This document shows, one piece after another, positions 1 to 6,244 of a DNA stretch of 9,718 nt. This DNA is from JAQGMJ01 sp036271855 (lineage in GTDB: Bacteria > Pseudomonadota > Gammaproteobacteria > Burkholderiales > JAEUOS01), in contig DATAZV010000488.1 of the NCBI GenBank assembly GCA_036271855.1, forward strand, positions 1 to 9,718, written 5' to 3'. A program made the translations under genes and the position numbers. Every line of letters begins with the position of its first letter. Position 1 is the first letter of the stretch. Below the pieces are notes generated by a model. That model made no database searches. It was not told the DNA's origin and saw only the letters and a list, made by a program, of their open reading frames with translations.

Positions 1-52
1 AGGATTCGGCGTCGTACCAGGTGTCAAACAAGTAAGCCAGAACCTCGAACAT
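1..52 (-). CDS. smg: Smg family protein (DUF494), N-terminal fragment
   Basis: Only the first 17 codons are present; the gene continues beyond the left edge. They read MFEVLAYLFDTWYDAES, which matches the typical start of Smg/DUF494 proteins (MF-V-YLF-T). The family is small, acidic and of unclear biochemical role, and is commonly found next to dprA in beta- and gammaproteobacteria, as here. The ATG (52–50) shares one base with the dprA stop codon (TGATG), which suggests translational coupling. A strong GGAGGG ribosome binding site lies 8 bases upstream. The identification rests on a short stretch plus gene order, so it is good but not certain. Confidence 0.8.
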   Translation of the reverse strand, partial: MFEVLAYLFDTWYDAES

Positions 53-1284
53 CAGCCGCGCCCTCCGATCCGTTGCACTTTGCCGCCCGGGAGCTGGGCG
101 ATGGCGCCGTCCAGTTCCAGTTGCAATAGGATCGCCGATAGTTCGGCGATGGTCAAGCCCGAACGTTCGGCCAGCTGGTCCAGGGTCACCGGGTCGTAGC
201 CCAGGTGCTCCAGCAGCGCCGCGTGGGCAGCGAGGAAGGGCGCCTGGGCGGCGGGCAGGGGCGCGCCATGGGCGGCCGCGCCGGCCTCCTGCTGCACCGG
301 ATCGGCCGCGTGGGCAGCGGGCACGGGGCCAAGTTCCTCGATGATGTCGCGCGCGTCGTCGACCAGTTTGGCACCCTGCTTGATCAGCGAGTGGCAGCCC
401 TTGGACAGCGGCGAGTGGATCGAGCCGGGAATGGCGAAGACGTCGCGCCCCTGCTCGCCGGCCAGGCGCGCGGTGATCAGCGAGCCGCTGCGCAGCGCCG
501 CCTCCACCACCAATACGCCGCGCGCCAGGCCGCTGATGATGCGGTTGCGGCGCGGGAAATTGTTCGAGATGGCGGGCGTGCCGAGGGCAAACTCGGTCAC
601 CAGCAGGCCGCGGGCGGCGATTTCATGCGCCAGCTCGCGATTGCGCGCGGGGTAGACGATGTCGGCGCCGGTACCGATCACCGCGATGGTCGAGCCCCGC
701 CCGGCCAGGCCGCCGCGATGGGCCGCGGTGTCGATGCCCAGGGCCTGGCCGCTAACTATCGTATAACCCGACTCGGATAACACCCGCGAGAAACTCTCGG
801 CATTGGCGATGCCCTGCGCGGTGGCGTTGCGGCTGCCGACCACGGCAAAACAGGGGGCGTTGAGCAGTTCGCGCCGGCCCTTGAGATAGAGCACCGGCGG
901 CGGGTCGGCGACGTTGAGCAGGTCGGGCGGGTAGTCCGCATCGGCCAGGGTGAGCAGGTGATTGCCCGGCAGGGCCAGCCATTGCAGCCCTTTTTCCACT
1001 GCCGCCTCGACGGCGGAGTCGCCCTTGGCGCCCACCAGCAGCGCCACCTGGCTTTCTCCCACCACGCGCAGCAATTCGCCGCGGCTGGCGCCGAATATCC
1101 GCCCGGGCAGGCCGAAGGCGGTAAGCAGCTTGCGGATCGCCTGGTCGCCCAGGCCGGGAATCGAGGTCAGGCGCAGCCAGTGCGCCGCTTGCGCGTGCTC
1201 CCCGGCAAGTTCGTCGGCGCCATTGTCGGTAGCGTCGCTGTGATCGTCGCTTTGATCGTCGTGGTTATCGGTTTCTTGGGCCAT
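52..1284 (-). CDS. dprA: DNA processing protein DprA (Smf)
   Basis: DprA binds incoming single-stranded DNA in the cytoplasm during natural transformation and loads RecA on it. The 410-residue product carries the Rossmann-like DNA_processg_A core: VVGSRNAT at about 148–155, SGQALGIDTAAH at 178–189, NFPRRNRIISG at 242–252, RSGSLITA at 265–272 and IPGS at 285–288. An N-terminal helical (SAM-like) region at about 35–90 includes the SIPGLG helix-hairpin-helix-like turn. A C-terminal winged helix (about 350–405) follows an Ala-rich linker. It is longer than the usual ~360–375 residues because of that linker and an acidic, His-containing leader (residues 1–30). The ATG is the only methionine codon in the frame, although its Shine-Dalgarno (AGGCG) is weak. 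A terminator lies between it and the upstream LysM gene, so it probably has its own promoter or relies on read-through. The family assignment is secure; competence in this organism is not shown. Confidence 0.96.
   Translation of the reverse strand: MAQETDNHDDQSDDHSDATDNGADELAGEHAQAAHWLRLTSIPGLGDQAIRKLLTAFGLPGRIFGASRGELLRVVGESQVALLVGAKGDSAVEAAVEKGLQWLALPGNHLLTLADADYPPDLLNVADPPPVLYLKGRRELLNAPCFAVVGSRNATAQGIANAESFSRVLSESGYTIVSGQALGIDTAAHRGGLAGRGSTIAVIGTGADIVYPARNRELAHEIAARGLLVTEFALGTPAISNNFPRRNRIISGLARGVLVVEAALRSGSLITARLAGEQGRDVFAIPGSIHSPLSKGCHSLIKQGAKLVDDARDIIEELGPVPAAHAADPVQQEAGAAAHGAPLPAAQAPFLAAHAALLEHLGYDPVTLDQLAERSGLTIAELSAILLQLELDGAIAQLPGGKVQRIGGRG
61..66 (-). promoter_or_regulatory. Ribosome binding site for smg inside dprA 3' end
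   Basis: The minus strand reads GGAGGG, 8 bases upstream of the smg ATG and within the last codons of dprA. It supports the chosen smg start and its own ribosome loading despite the overlap with dprA. Confidence 0.7.
1237..1260 (-). repeat. 12-bp imperfect tandem repeat in dprA leader
   Basis: Two adjacent 12-base units (GACGATCAAAGC and GACGATCACAGC on the minus strand) differ at one base. They encode DDQS and DDHS in the acidic leader of DprA. The unit keeps the reading frame, so copy-number change would only lengthen or shorten the leader. Confidence 0.7.
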
Positions 1285-1335
1285 GCGCCTGGCGGATGTG
1301 GCAACGACAAAATCCCGGCAAAGTCGCCGCAGAAT

Positions 1336-1363
1336 AAAAAAGGGCGCGGAACCCCGCGCCCTT
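1336..1363 (-). terminator. Rho-independent terminator after the LysM gene
   Basis: A perfect 10-bp stem (AAGGGCGCGG / CCGCGCCCTT, 1340–1363) with a 4-base loop is followed, on the minus strand, by a run of six T (1341–1336). It begins 21 bases past the TAA of the LysM gene, the expected place for its terminator. On the plus strand the stem is followed by ggatttt rather than an uninterrupted T run, so it should act mainly leftward. It separates the LysM gene from dprA. Confidence 0.88.
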
Positions 1364-1384
1364 GGATTTTACCGGCTTTGGCCC

Positions 1385-2443
1385 TTAGGGCTTTTGCGCG
1401 ACGTCGCCGATTTTCACCGGGGCGGTGGCGGTCATCACCAGGCCGTAGGAGACCTTGTCGAAGACGCGGAAAATGAACACCAGGCCATTGCGCTCGTCCG
1501 GCAGCCTGACCAACTGCTTGGCGGCGGTACGGTCCATGATGTTGGAACGGTCGGCCACCACGGCGCCGTAGCTCCACAGGGCCAGCACATGGCCGCGTTC
1601 CAGGCCGTCGCGGGCGCCGCGCGAGATGGTGATGATCTGCGTGCTGCCGGCTTCGCTGACCGCGGTGCCGTTGTAGATCGAGATTACCTTGCCCTTCATC
1701 TCCTTGGCCGGAGCGTGCGGCAGATAGTCGACCAGTTCGGCGCGGCTGGTCGGCACGATGCGGTCGCCGGTACCGATTTCCAGCTTGGAGTCGGTCACCC
1801 GCATGGTGATCGGGCTGGTGCGGCGTTCCAGTTTGGCGGAGCCCAGGAAAATCGCCTCGTAACCGAGGTTTTCCTTGGTGTCCGGATCGATCAACGCCTG
1901 GCCTGGGCGGTAAACGCTCCAGTTCGCCACCTTGTCGTCGATGTTGCCGGTGACATAGGCGAGGTCGCCGCGGGCCAGGTAGACCCGGCCTTCCTGGGTG
2001 GCGACGATCTTCGGCGCATTGGCCAGCCCGCCTTCTTCGACCACCAGCGGCCGCGACAGGAAGGGCTCGATCACGCCGGAAGGAATGCTGGAGATGGCTT
2101 GGCCCAGTTCGTCGACCCGCACGCGTGGCTCGACCTTGATGGTCGCCAGGCGGATGCGCGGCGATTTGCCGCTGCGGTCCAGAACCAGGACGTCGCCGGG
2201 GTAAATCCAGTGCGGATTCTTGACGCGGTCCTTGTTCGGCTCCCAGACGTCGGGCCAGCGATAGGGGTCTTTGAGGAAACGCGCGGCGATCCCCCACAGG
2301 GTGTCGCCCTTGACCACGGTATACCGATCAGGCGCGGTCGCCGCAAGCTGAACTGGCGGGTCGGACTGCGCAATAGCCAGGGGAATGGCGGCCGTAACAG
2401 CCAACATCCCGGCTACAATGATCGAGAATAAGGATTTCCGCAT
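1385..2443 (-). CDS. Secreted LysM domain protein
   Basis: The 352-residue product starts with a clear signal peptide: MRKS, a hydrophobic stretch to about residue 24, and likely cleavage after AIA (AIA|QSD). It is followed by one LysM domain at about 41–88 (YTVVKGDTLWGIAARF ... NPHWIYPGDVLVL). LysM binds the glycan chains of peptidoglycan, so the protein is probably periplasmic. The remaining ~260 residues lack an enzymatic motif that I recognise and appear beta-rich. Proteins of this layout are common upstream of dprA and facing def in betaproteobacteria; a precise role is not known to me. The start is supported by AAGGAG, 7 bases upstream of the ATG. The gene is the only one between its presumed promoter in the divergent spacer and the terminator at 1336–1363, so it may be monocistronic. 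Confidence 0.9.
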   Translation of the reverse strand: MRKSLFSIIVAGMLAVTAAIPLAIAQSDPPVQLAATAPDRYTVVKGDTLWGIAARFLKDPYRWPDVWEPNKDRVKNPHWIYPGDVLVLDRSGKSPRIRLATIKVEPRVRVDELGQAISSIPSGVIEPFLSRPLVVEEGGLANAPKIVATQEGRVYLARGDLAYVTGNIDDKVANWSVYRPGQALIDPDTKENLGYEAIFLGSAKLERRTSPITMRVTDSKLEIGTGDRIVPTSRAELVDYLPHAPAKEMKGKVISIYNGTAVSEAGSTQIITISRGARDGLERGHVLALWSYGAVVADRSNIMDRTAAKQLVRLPDERNGLVFIFRVFDKVSYGLVMTATAPVKIGDVAQKP

Positions 2444-2450
2444 TGGCCCT

Positions 2451-2456
2451 CTCCTT
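2451..2456 (-). promoter_or_regulatory. Ribosome binding site of the LysM gene
   Basis: The minus strand reads AAGGAG, a near-perfect Shine-Dalgarno, 7 bases before the ATG at 2443. It fixes the start and predicts efficient translation. Confidence 0.75.
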
Positions 2457-2547
2457 AAGGCATCGCGTTGAAGCTGCAGCCGAATCCCCCATATACCCCC
2501 TAGGGTTTGTGGGAAAAGCCGGCTACTGATCTCGCGCAGCGTCAGCC

Positions 2548-2563
2548 AGTTTGTTATAAAACT
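2548..2563. repeat. Small inverted repeat AGTTT-N6-AAACT
   Basis: A 5-bp inverted repeat flanks GTTATA in the AT-rich part of the divergent spacer and overlaps a TATAAA -10-like sequence. It is short enough to occur by chance; an operator role is speculation. Confidence 0.3.
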
Positions 2564-2574
2564 CTAGCATGACA

Positions 2575-2597
2575 CTGGATTTTTTCTACAAAACCAG
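2575..2597. repeat. Imperfect inverted repeat (CTGG-a-TTTT ... AAAACCAG)
   Basis: CTGGATTTT and AAAACCAG can pair with a single bulged A around a short loop. It lies about 100 bases upstream of def and 130 bases upstream of the LysM gene. It could be a weak hairpin or a regulator site; no family of sites is recognised. Confidence 0.3.
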
Positions 2598-2639
2598 ATT
2601 AAATTCTGCATGTAATTGGTTTGATTAGCAAGCGATTTT

Positions 2640-2649
2640 CCCAATTGGG
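2640..2649. repeat. Perfect palindrome CCCAATTGGG upstream of def
   Basis: This 10-bp perfect palindrome ends 45 bases before the def ATG, near where a promoter or operator for def would lie. I do not recognise it as a known operator. Confidence 0.4.
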
Positions 2650-2694
2650 GCGGAATTGATTGTCGCGCCGCCGCAACGCTTTTAGAGAACTGTC

Positions 2695-3213
2695 ATGGCT
2701 TTATTAACCATTCTTCGCTATCCGGACCCCCGCCTGCATAAAGTGGCAGGCCCGGTTCAGGTATTCGACGAACAGCTGCGCGCGCTGGTCCGGGATATGG
2801 CCCAGACCATGTATGAAGCCCCGGGCGTAGGGCTGGCCGCAACGCAAGTGAACGTTCACAAACAAGTAATTGTGATCGATGTTTCGGAAACTCACGACCA
2901 ATTGCTGGTTTTGATCAATCCACGCATCCTCAAGGCCGATGGCGTACAGGTCTGCGAAGAGGGTTGTTTGTCGGTGCCGGGCATCTACGAAGAAGTGGAG
3001 CGCGCCGAACATATCGTGGTCCAGGCCGAGGACGAAAACGGCGCCACCTTCCAGCTCGAGGCTCATGAGCTGCTGGCGGTGTGCATCCAGCACGAGATGG
3101 ATCACCTCAAGGGCAAGGTGTTTGTCGAATACCTGTCGCGCCTGAAGCAGACCCGGATCAAGTCGCGCATGCAAAAAGAAGCGCGCGAAGAAGACAAGAA
3201 AAAAGCCGCCTGA
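2695..3213 (+). CDS. def: Peptide deformylase
   Basis: This cytosolic metalloenzyme removes the formyl group from the N-terminal formyl-methionine of nascent proteins at the ribosome. All three family motifs are intact in the 172-residue product: GVGLAATQ (44–51), EGCLSVP (89–95, metal ligand Cys91) and QHEMDHL (132–138, metal ligands His133 and His137, catalytic Glu134). The length matches the E. coli enzyme closely. The tail is rich in Lys and Glu, as is common in the family. The start has only a weak AGAGA Shine-Dalgarno 6 bases upstream, but the MALLTILRYPDPRL opening is the family norm. It is the first gene of the rightward cluster and is followed after 55 bases by fmt, its functional partner, which installs the formyl group that this enzyme removes. 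Confidence 0.98.
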   Translation: MALLTILRYPDPRLHKVAGPVQVFDEQLRALVRDMAQTMYEAPGVGLAATQVNVHKQVIVIDVSETHDQLLVLINPRILKADGVQVCEEGCLSVPGIYEEVERAEHIVVQAEDENGATFQLEAHELLAVCIQHEMDHLKGKVFVEYLSRLKQTRIKSRMQKEAREEDKKKAA

Positions 3214-3268
3214 ATGCACGCCGGCACCGCTTCCGCGGGCGGCGGACCTTAAGGCAAGTGAATCCCCG

Positions 3269-4213
3269 ATGAAGATCGTATTTGCCGGCACCCCGGAGTT
3301 CGCCGCCGTCGCCTTGCGCGCCTTGCTTTCGCACGGCTTCACGGTGCCGCTGGTGTTGTCGCAGCCAGACCGGCCCGCCGGGCGCGGCATGCAATTGCAG
3401 ATGAGCGCGGTCAAGCAGGTGGCCCTCGATCATGGCATCGAGGTGTTCCAGCCGCTGTCGCTGAAAAAAGATCCTGAAGCAGTGGCGCGACTACGCGAAA
3501 CCCCGATGGATGCGATGGTGGTTGCCGCCTACGGCCTGATCCTGCCGCAATCCGTGCTCGACATCGCGCCGCGCGGCTGCCTGAACATCCACGCTTCGCT
3601 GCTGCCGCGCTGGCGCGGTGCCGCGCCGATCGCGCGCGCCATCGAGGCGGGCGATGCGCAAAGCGGCGTGTGCATCATGCGCATGGAAGCGGGGCTGGAC
3701 ACCGGGCCGGTGCTGCTGCGCGAGGCGTTGCCGATTACCGATGCGGACACCGCGGTTACCCTTCACGACAAGCTGGCCGCGCAGGGCGCGCGCCTGATCG
3801 TCGATGCGTTGACGCGTCTTGGTGAACTGAGGCCGCAGCCGCAGGCCGCCGAGGGCGCCAGCTATGCCGCGAAAATCGAAAAGGCTGAAGCGCAGATCGA
3901 TTTCCGCCTGCCCGCGAGCCAGCTGGCGCGGAAAATCCGCGCCTTTGATCCCTTTCCGGGCAGCACCGCCGCAATCGGCGCCACCACACTGAAGATCTGG
4001 AGCGCCGCCGCCGCTGCCGCGTCCGGATCGGCCGCGCCCGGCACCATACTCGCGGCAAGCGCCGACGGCGTGGTCGTCGCCTGCGGCAACGGCACCGCGC
4101 TGCGACTCGACTTGCTGCAAAAGCCCGGCGGCAAGCGCCTGCCCGCAAGGGAGTTCCTGAACAGCTTCCCGCTCGCCGCCGGCCAGTGTTTCGATTTGCC
4201 CGCGCAGGCGTAA
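3269..4213 (+). CDS. fmt: Methionyl-tRNA formyltransferase
   Basis: It transfers a formyl group from 10-formyltetrahydrofolate to initiator Met-tRNA in the cytosol, creating the fMet used to start translation. The 314-residue length is usual for the family. The N-terminal catalytic domain (about 1–190) opens with MKIVFAGTPEFA and contains the signature LNIHASLLPRWRG. Catalytic residues Asn106, His108 and Asp144 sit at the same positions as in the E. coli enzyme. The C-terminal OB-fold tRNA-binding domain (about 205–310) includes the conserved IRAFDPFPG. An Ala-rich insert (about residues 248–258), encoded by GCC-type triplets, lies in the C-terminal domain. The ATG has no close Shine-Dalgarno; AAGG is 14 bases upstream. 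Expression is probably coupled to def. Confidence 0.98.
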   Translation: MKIVFAGTPEFAAVALRALLSHGFTVPLVLSQPDRPAGRGMQLQMSAVKQVALDHGIEVFQPLSLKKDPEAVARLRETPMDAMVVAAYGLILPQSVLDIAPRGCLNIHASLLPRWRGAAPIARAIEAGDAQSGVCIMRMEAGLDTGPVLLREALPITDADTAVTLHDKLAAQGARLIVDALTRLGELRPQPQAAEGASYAAKIEKAEAQIDFRLPASQLARKIRAFDPFPGSTAAIGATTLKIWSAAAAAASGSAAPGTILAASADGVVVACGNGTALRLDLLQKPGGKRLPAREFLNSFPLAAGQCFDLPAQA

Positions 4214-4341
4214 CACGCCATAAATCGGCTAGCGGCGCGCGCAAATAGCTGCGGCACCGCGCGGCGCCGGATGCGACAATTGCCACTCGCGCCGGCAGTT
4301 GCAGCGGCGCTTGTGCATTTCAATCACCTGTCCGCCACCCT
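4214..4341 (+). other. fmt–rsmB spacer with no clear signals
   Basis: This 128-base GC-rich spacer has no good sigma-70 promoter, no terminator with a T run and no recognisable RNA. The rsmB reading frame is open back to 4249 (after TAG at 4246–4248), but that stretch has no ATG or GTG and reads as unconserved sequence, so the rsmB start may be placed differently from the one given here. An ATG at 4271 is in another frame and stops at 4408. Confidence 0.5.
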
Positions 4342-5670
4342 TTGTCCGCAAGCCCTCCCCCCGCCCACCCTGGCACCGCCACTTCCGCCAATCTTGCCCG
4401 CGCGCTGATCGCCGCCGGCCAGGCGCTGGACCGCGTGGCGCACGGCCAGGCGCTGGACGAAGCCCTGCGCGAATTGCCGCGTGAAACGCAAGCCGCCGAG
4501 CGCGCCGCCGCCCAGGACATCGCCTACACCGCGTGCCGCCGCCTCAACCTGCTCGATGCGCTCACCGCGCGCCTGCTGGCCAAGCCCAATCCCGCGCTCG
4601 ACGGCCTGGTGCGCGCCGCGCTGTCGGAGCTGATCAGCCATCCCGGGCGCGCCCATGCGGTGGTCGACCAGGCTGTCAGCGCCGCCGCCGGCATCAGGCG
4701 CGGCGCCTTCAAGGGCGTGGTCAACGCGGTGTTGCGGCGCTTTTTGCGCGAACGTGAGGCGCTGCTGGGAAGCCTCGGCGAAGACGAAGCCCTGCGCCTG
4801 CAATATCCCGCCTGGTGGATCGTGCGCCTGCGCACGGCCTACCCGGAACCGGGCCTGGCCGAGGGCATCATGGCCAGCGGCAACCAGCGCCCGCCGATGA
4901 CCCTGCGGGTGAATCGCCGCCGCACCAGTATCGAACGCTATGGCGCCACGCTCACCGAGGCCGGCATCGCCGCGGTGCAAACCGGTCCCGAGGCCTTGCG
5001 GATGGAACGGCCACAGCCGGTGGCGCGCCTGCCCGGCTTTGCCGCCGGCGAAGTCTCGGTGCAGGACCTGGGCGCGCAATACGCCGCGCATCTGCTCGAT
5101 GTGCAAGACGGCATGCGCGTGCTCGACGCCTGCGCCGCGCCCGGCGGCAAGGCCGCGCACATCCTGGAACTGGCCGATTGCGATTTGCTGGCGCTGGATC
5201 GCGACGCCGCCCGCCTGCAAAACGTCGGCGACAACCTGGCGCGCCTGGGGCTTGCGGCGCGCTGCGAGGCCGCGGACGCGGCGCGGCCCGGGGATTGGTG
5301 GGACGGCAAGCCGTTCGACCGCGTGCTGCTCGACGCGCCTTGCACCGCATCGGGTATCATCCGCCGCCACCCCGACGGCAAGTGGCTCAAGCGCGCCGGC
5401 GATCTCGGCCAGTTGGTGGCGATCCAGCGCGAGCTGCTGGATGCGCTGTGGCAAGTCTTGCGTCCCGGTGGTAAATTGCTATATGCCACATGCTCAGTGT
5501 TTCCCGAAGAAAATGCCCGGCAGATTAAAGCATTCCTGAGCGCCCATGCAAACGCCCGTGTCCTTGCCGCAGACCTTCCTGCTCCCTACTCCCTGGGCCA
5601 TCGCAATGGCCAGTTGCTGCCGGACCAGCGGCACGATGGCTTTTATTACGCGCTCCTGGAAAAGGCTTAG
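4342..5670 (+). CDS. rsmB: 16S rRNA (cytosine(967)-C(5))-methyltransferase RsmB
   Basis: It uses S-adenosylmethionine to methylate C967 of 16S rRNA during 30S assembly. The product has an N-terminal NusB-like RNA-binding domain (about 15–145), a linker, and a Rossmann methyltransferase domain. The SAM motif VLDACAAPGGK is at 260–270, and LALDRD (283–288) is the acidic strand that binds the ribose. Motif IV is DAPC (331–334, Cys334), and motif VI is TCS (383–385, with Cys384 expected to be the nucleophile). The length (442) is near the family's usual 430. The start is uncertain: TTG at 4342 is the most plausible start codon I see in frame, it has no Shine-Dalgarno, and the Pro-rich first residues are not conserved. 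The 3' end overlaps the next gene. The function is clear. Confidence 0.95.
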   Translation: MSASPPPAHPGTATSANLARALIAAGQALDRVAHGQALDEALRELPRETQAAERAAAQDIAYTACRRLNLLDALTARLLAKPNPALDGLVRAALSELISHPGRAHAVVDQAVSAAAGIRRGAFKGVVNAVLRRFLREREALLGSLGEDEALRLQYPAWWIVRLRTAYPEPGLAEGIMASGNQRPPMTLRVNRRRTSIERYGATLTEAGIAAVQTGPEALRMERPQPVARLPGFAAGEVSVQDLGAQYAAHLLDVQDGMRVLDACAAPGGKAAHILELADCDLLALDRDAARLQNVGDNLARLGLAARCEAADAARPGDWWDGKPFDRVLLDAPCTASGIIRRHPDGKWLKRAGDLGQLVAIQRELLDALWQVLRPGGKLLYATCSVFPEENARQIKAFLSAHANARVLAADLPAPYSLGHRNGQLLPDQRHDGFYYALLEKA

Positions 5671-6244
5671 TGCCTGCCTGTTGCTGGCCTTGCTGTGCAC
5701 CCTGCCCGCGCAGGCGGTGCAGGCCGAAGGCGTCGAATTCCGCGACGCCCGCCTGGCACCGCGCGAGGAAGGCTGGGCGCTGGAAGCCGATTTCGACGTC
5801 GAACTGCCGGCGCGCCTGGAAGAGGCGGTCAACAAGGGCGTGGCGGTGTCCTTCATCCTCGATTTCGAGTTGACCCACGCCCGCTGGTATTGGCTGGATG
5901 AGCGGGTTGCACAGATTAGCCAGACCTATCGGCTCGACTATCACGCCCTGACGCGGCAATACCGCCTCTCCAGCGGCCTGGGTTCGCTGTACCTGAGCTT
6001 TCCCACCCTCACCGACGCCCTGCGCGTGCTGGCGCAGCCCAAGCTGTTCGCCGTTGAGCGCGGCAAGCTCAGGCCCGGTGAAACCTACCTCGGCAATGTG
6101 CGCCTGCGCCTGGACGTGAACCGCCTGCCCAAGCCGTTCCAGGTCGAGACCCTGACCAACCGCGAATGGGTGGTGGATTCGGACTGGAAAAAATTCAGCT
6201 TCAAGGCGCCCGAGCACACCGGCGCGGCCGGAGGGGCGAAATGA
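5636..6244 (+). CDS. DUF4390 family secreted protein
   Basis: I recognise the 202-residue product as DUF4390, a family without a known biochemical function that is typically found just upstream of ntrY in betaproteobacteria. The chosen ATG gives a classic signal peptide: basic MAFITRSWKRL, a hydrophobic core at 12–24, and likely cleavage after AVQA. This predicts a periplasmic mature protein with family-like segments YRLDYHALTRQYRLSSG (98–114) and the C-terminal LPKPFQV...W...FSF. Earlier in-frame ATGs at 5546 and 5606 would add a poorly fitting leader, so I prefer 5636. This start lies inside rsmB (35-base overlap) and lacks a strong Shine-Dalgarno. The stop overlaps the ntrY start (ATGA), so the two are probably translated together. 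I infer, without proof, a role linked to the periplasmic sensing part of NtrY. Confidence 0.85.
   Translation: MAFITRSWKRLSACLLLALLCTLPAQAVQAEGVEFRDARLAPREEGWALEADFDVELPARLEEAVNKGVAVSFILDFELTHARWYWLDERVAQISQTYRLDYHALTRQYRLSSGLGSLYLSFPTLTDALRVLAQPKLFAVERGKLRPGETYLGNVRLRLDVNRLPKPFQVETLTNREWVVDSDWKKFSFKAPEHTGAAGGAK
6230..6234 (+). promoter_or_regulatory. Ribosome binding site that sets the ntrY start
   Basis: GGAGG (within GGAGGGG) lies 6 bases before the ATG at 6241. It favours this start over the upstream in-frame ATG at 6166, which would add 25 residues with no similarity to NtrY inside the DUF4390 gene. Confidence 0.8.

Larger units (their letters stand above)
2444..2694. promoter_or_regulatory. 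Divergent intergenic region (LysM gene / def)
   Basis: This 251-base spacer separates genes that point away from each other, so both promoters should be here. Its middle (about 2548–2640) is clearly more AT-rich than the surrounding genes. Possible elements are weak. On the minus strand, TTGCTA and CAGAAT are separated by 17 bases (about 2632–2604). On the plus strand, TATAAA (2555–2560) and TGTAAT (2611–2616) resemble -10 boxes but lack a good -35. I cannot assign exact promoters. Visible symmetric elements are listed separately. Confidence 0.5.

Noticed and set aside
1167..2297. Long minus-strand open frame of 376 codons overlapping the LysM gene and dprA start
   Set aside because: It is a different frame of the same strand as the LysM gene. 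Its product is Arg/Pro/Gly-rich low-complexity sequence typical of GC-rich shadows, while the LysM frame has a signal peptide, domain and ribosome binding site.
1283..2431. Plus-strand 382-codon open frame opposite the LysM gene
   Set aside because: It is antisense to a well-supported gene, has no recognisable domain, and its composition mirrors the codons of the other strand.
2488..2512. C/G-rich tract with CCCTAGGG palindrome near the LysM gene start
   Set aside because: It is only an 8-bp palindrome in a biased tract, with no T run and no recognised operator; too weak to annotate separately.
4000..4030. GCC-triplet run within fmt
   Set aside because: It encodes an Ala-rich surface insert in the C-terminal domain. 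Such runs are ordinary in GC-rich genomes, and the frame stays intact.
4271..4408. Small ATG-led frame (45 codons) in the fmt–rsmB gap
   Set aside because: It is Pro/Leu/Ala-rich, has no Shine-Dalgarno and is out of frame with rsmB. It does not resemble the RsmB N-terminus, so neither an upstream peptide nor a frameshifted start is supported.
4324..5454. Minus-strand 376-codon open frame opposite rsmB
   Set aside because: RsmB has all catalytic motifs on the plus strand; the antisense product is a Gly/Ala/Arg/Gln-rich shadow.
6166..6240. Upstream in-frame ATG for ntrY
   Set aside because: It would add 25 residues lying inside the DUF4390 gene with no membrane character. The ATG at 6241 has GGAGG at ideal spacing and an ATGA overlap.
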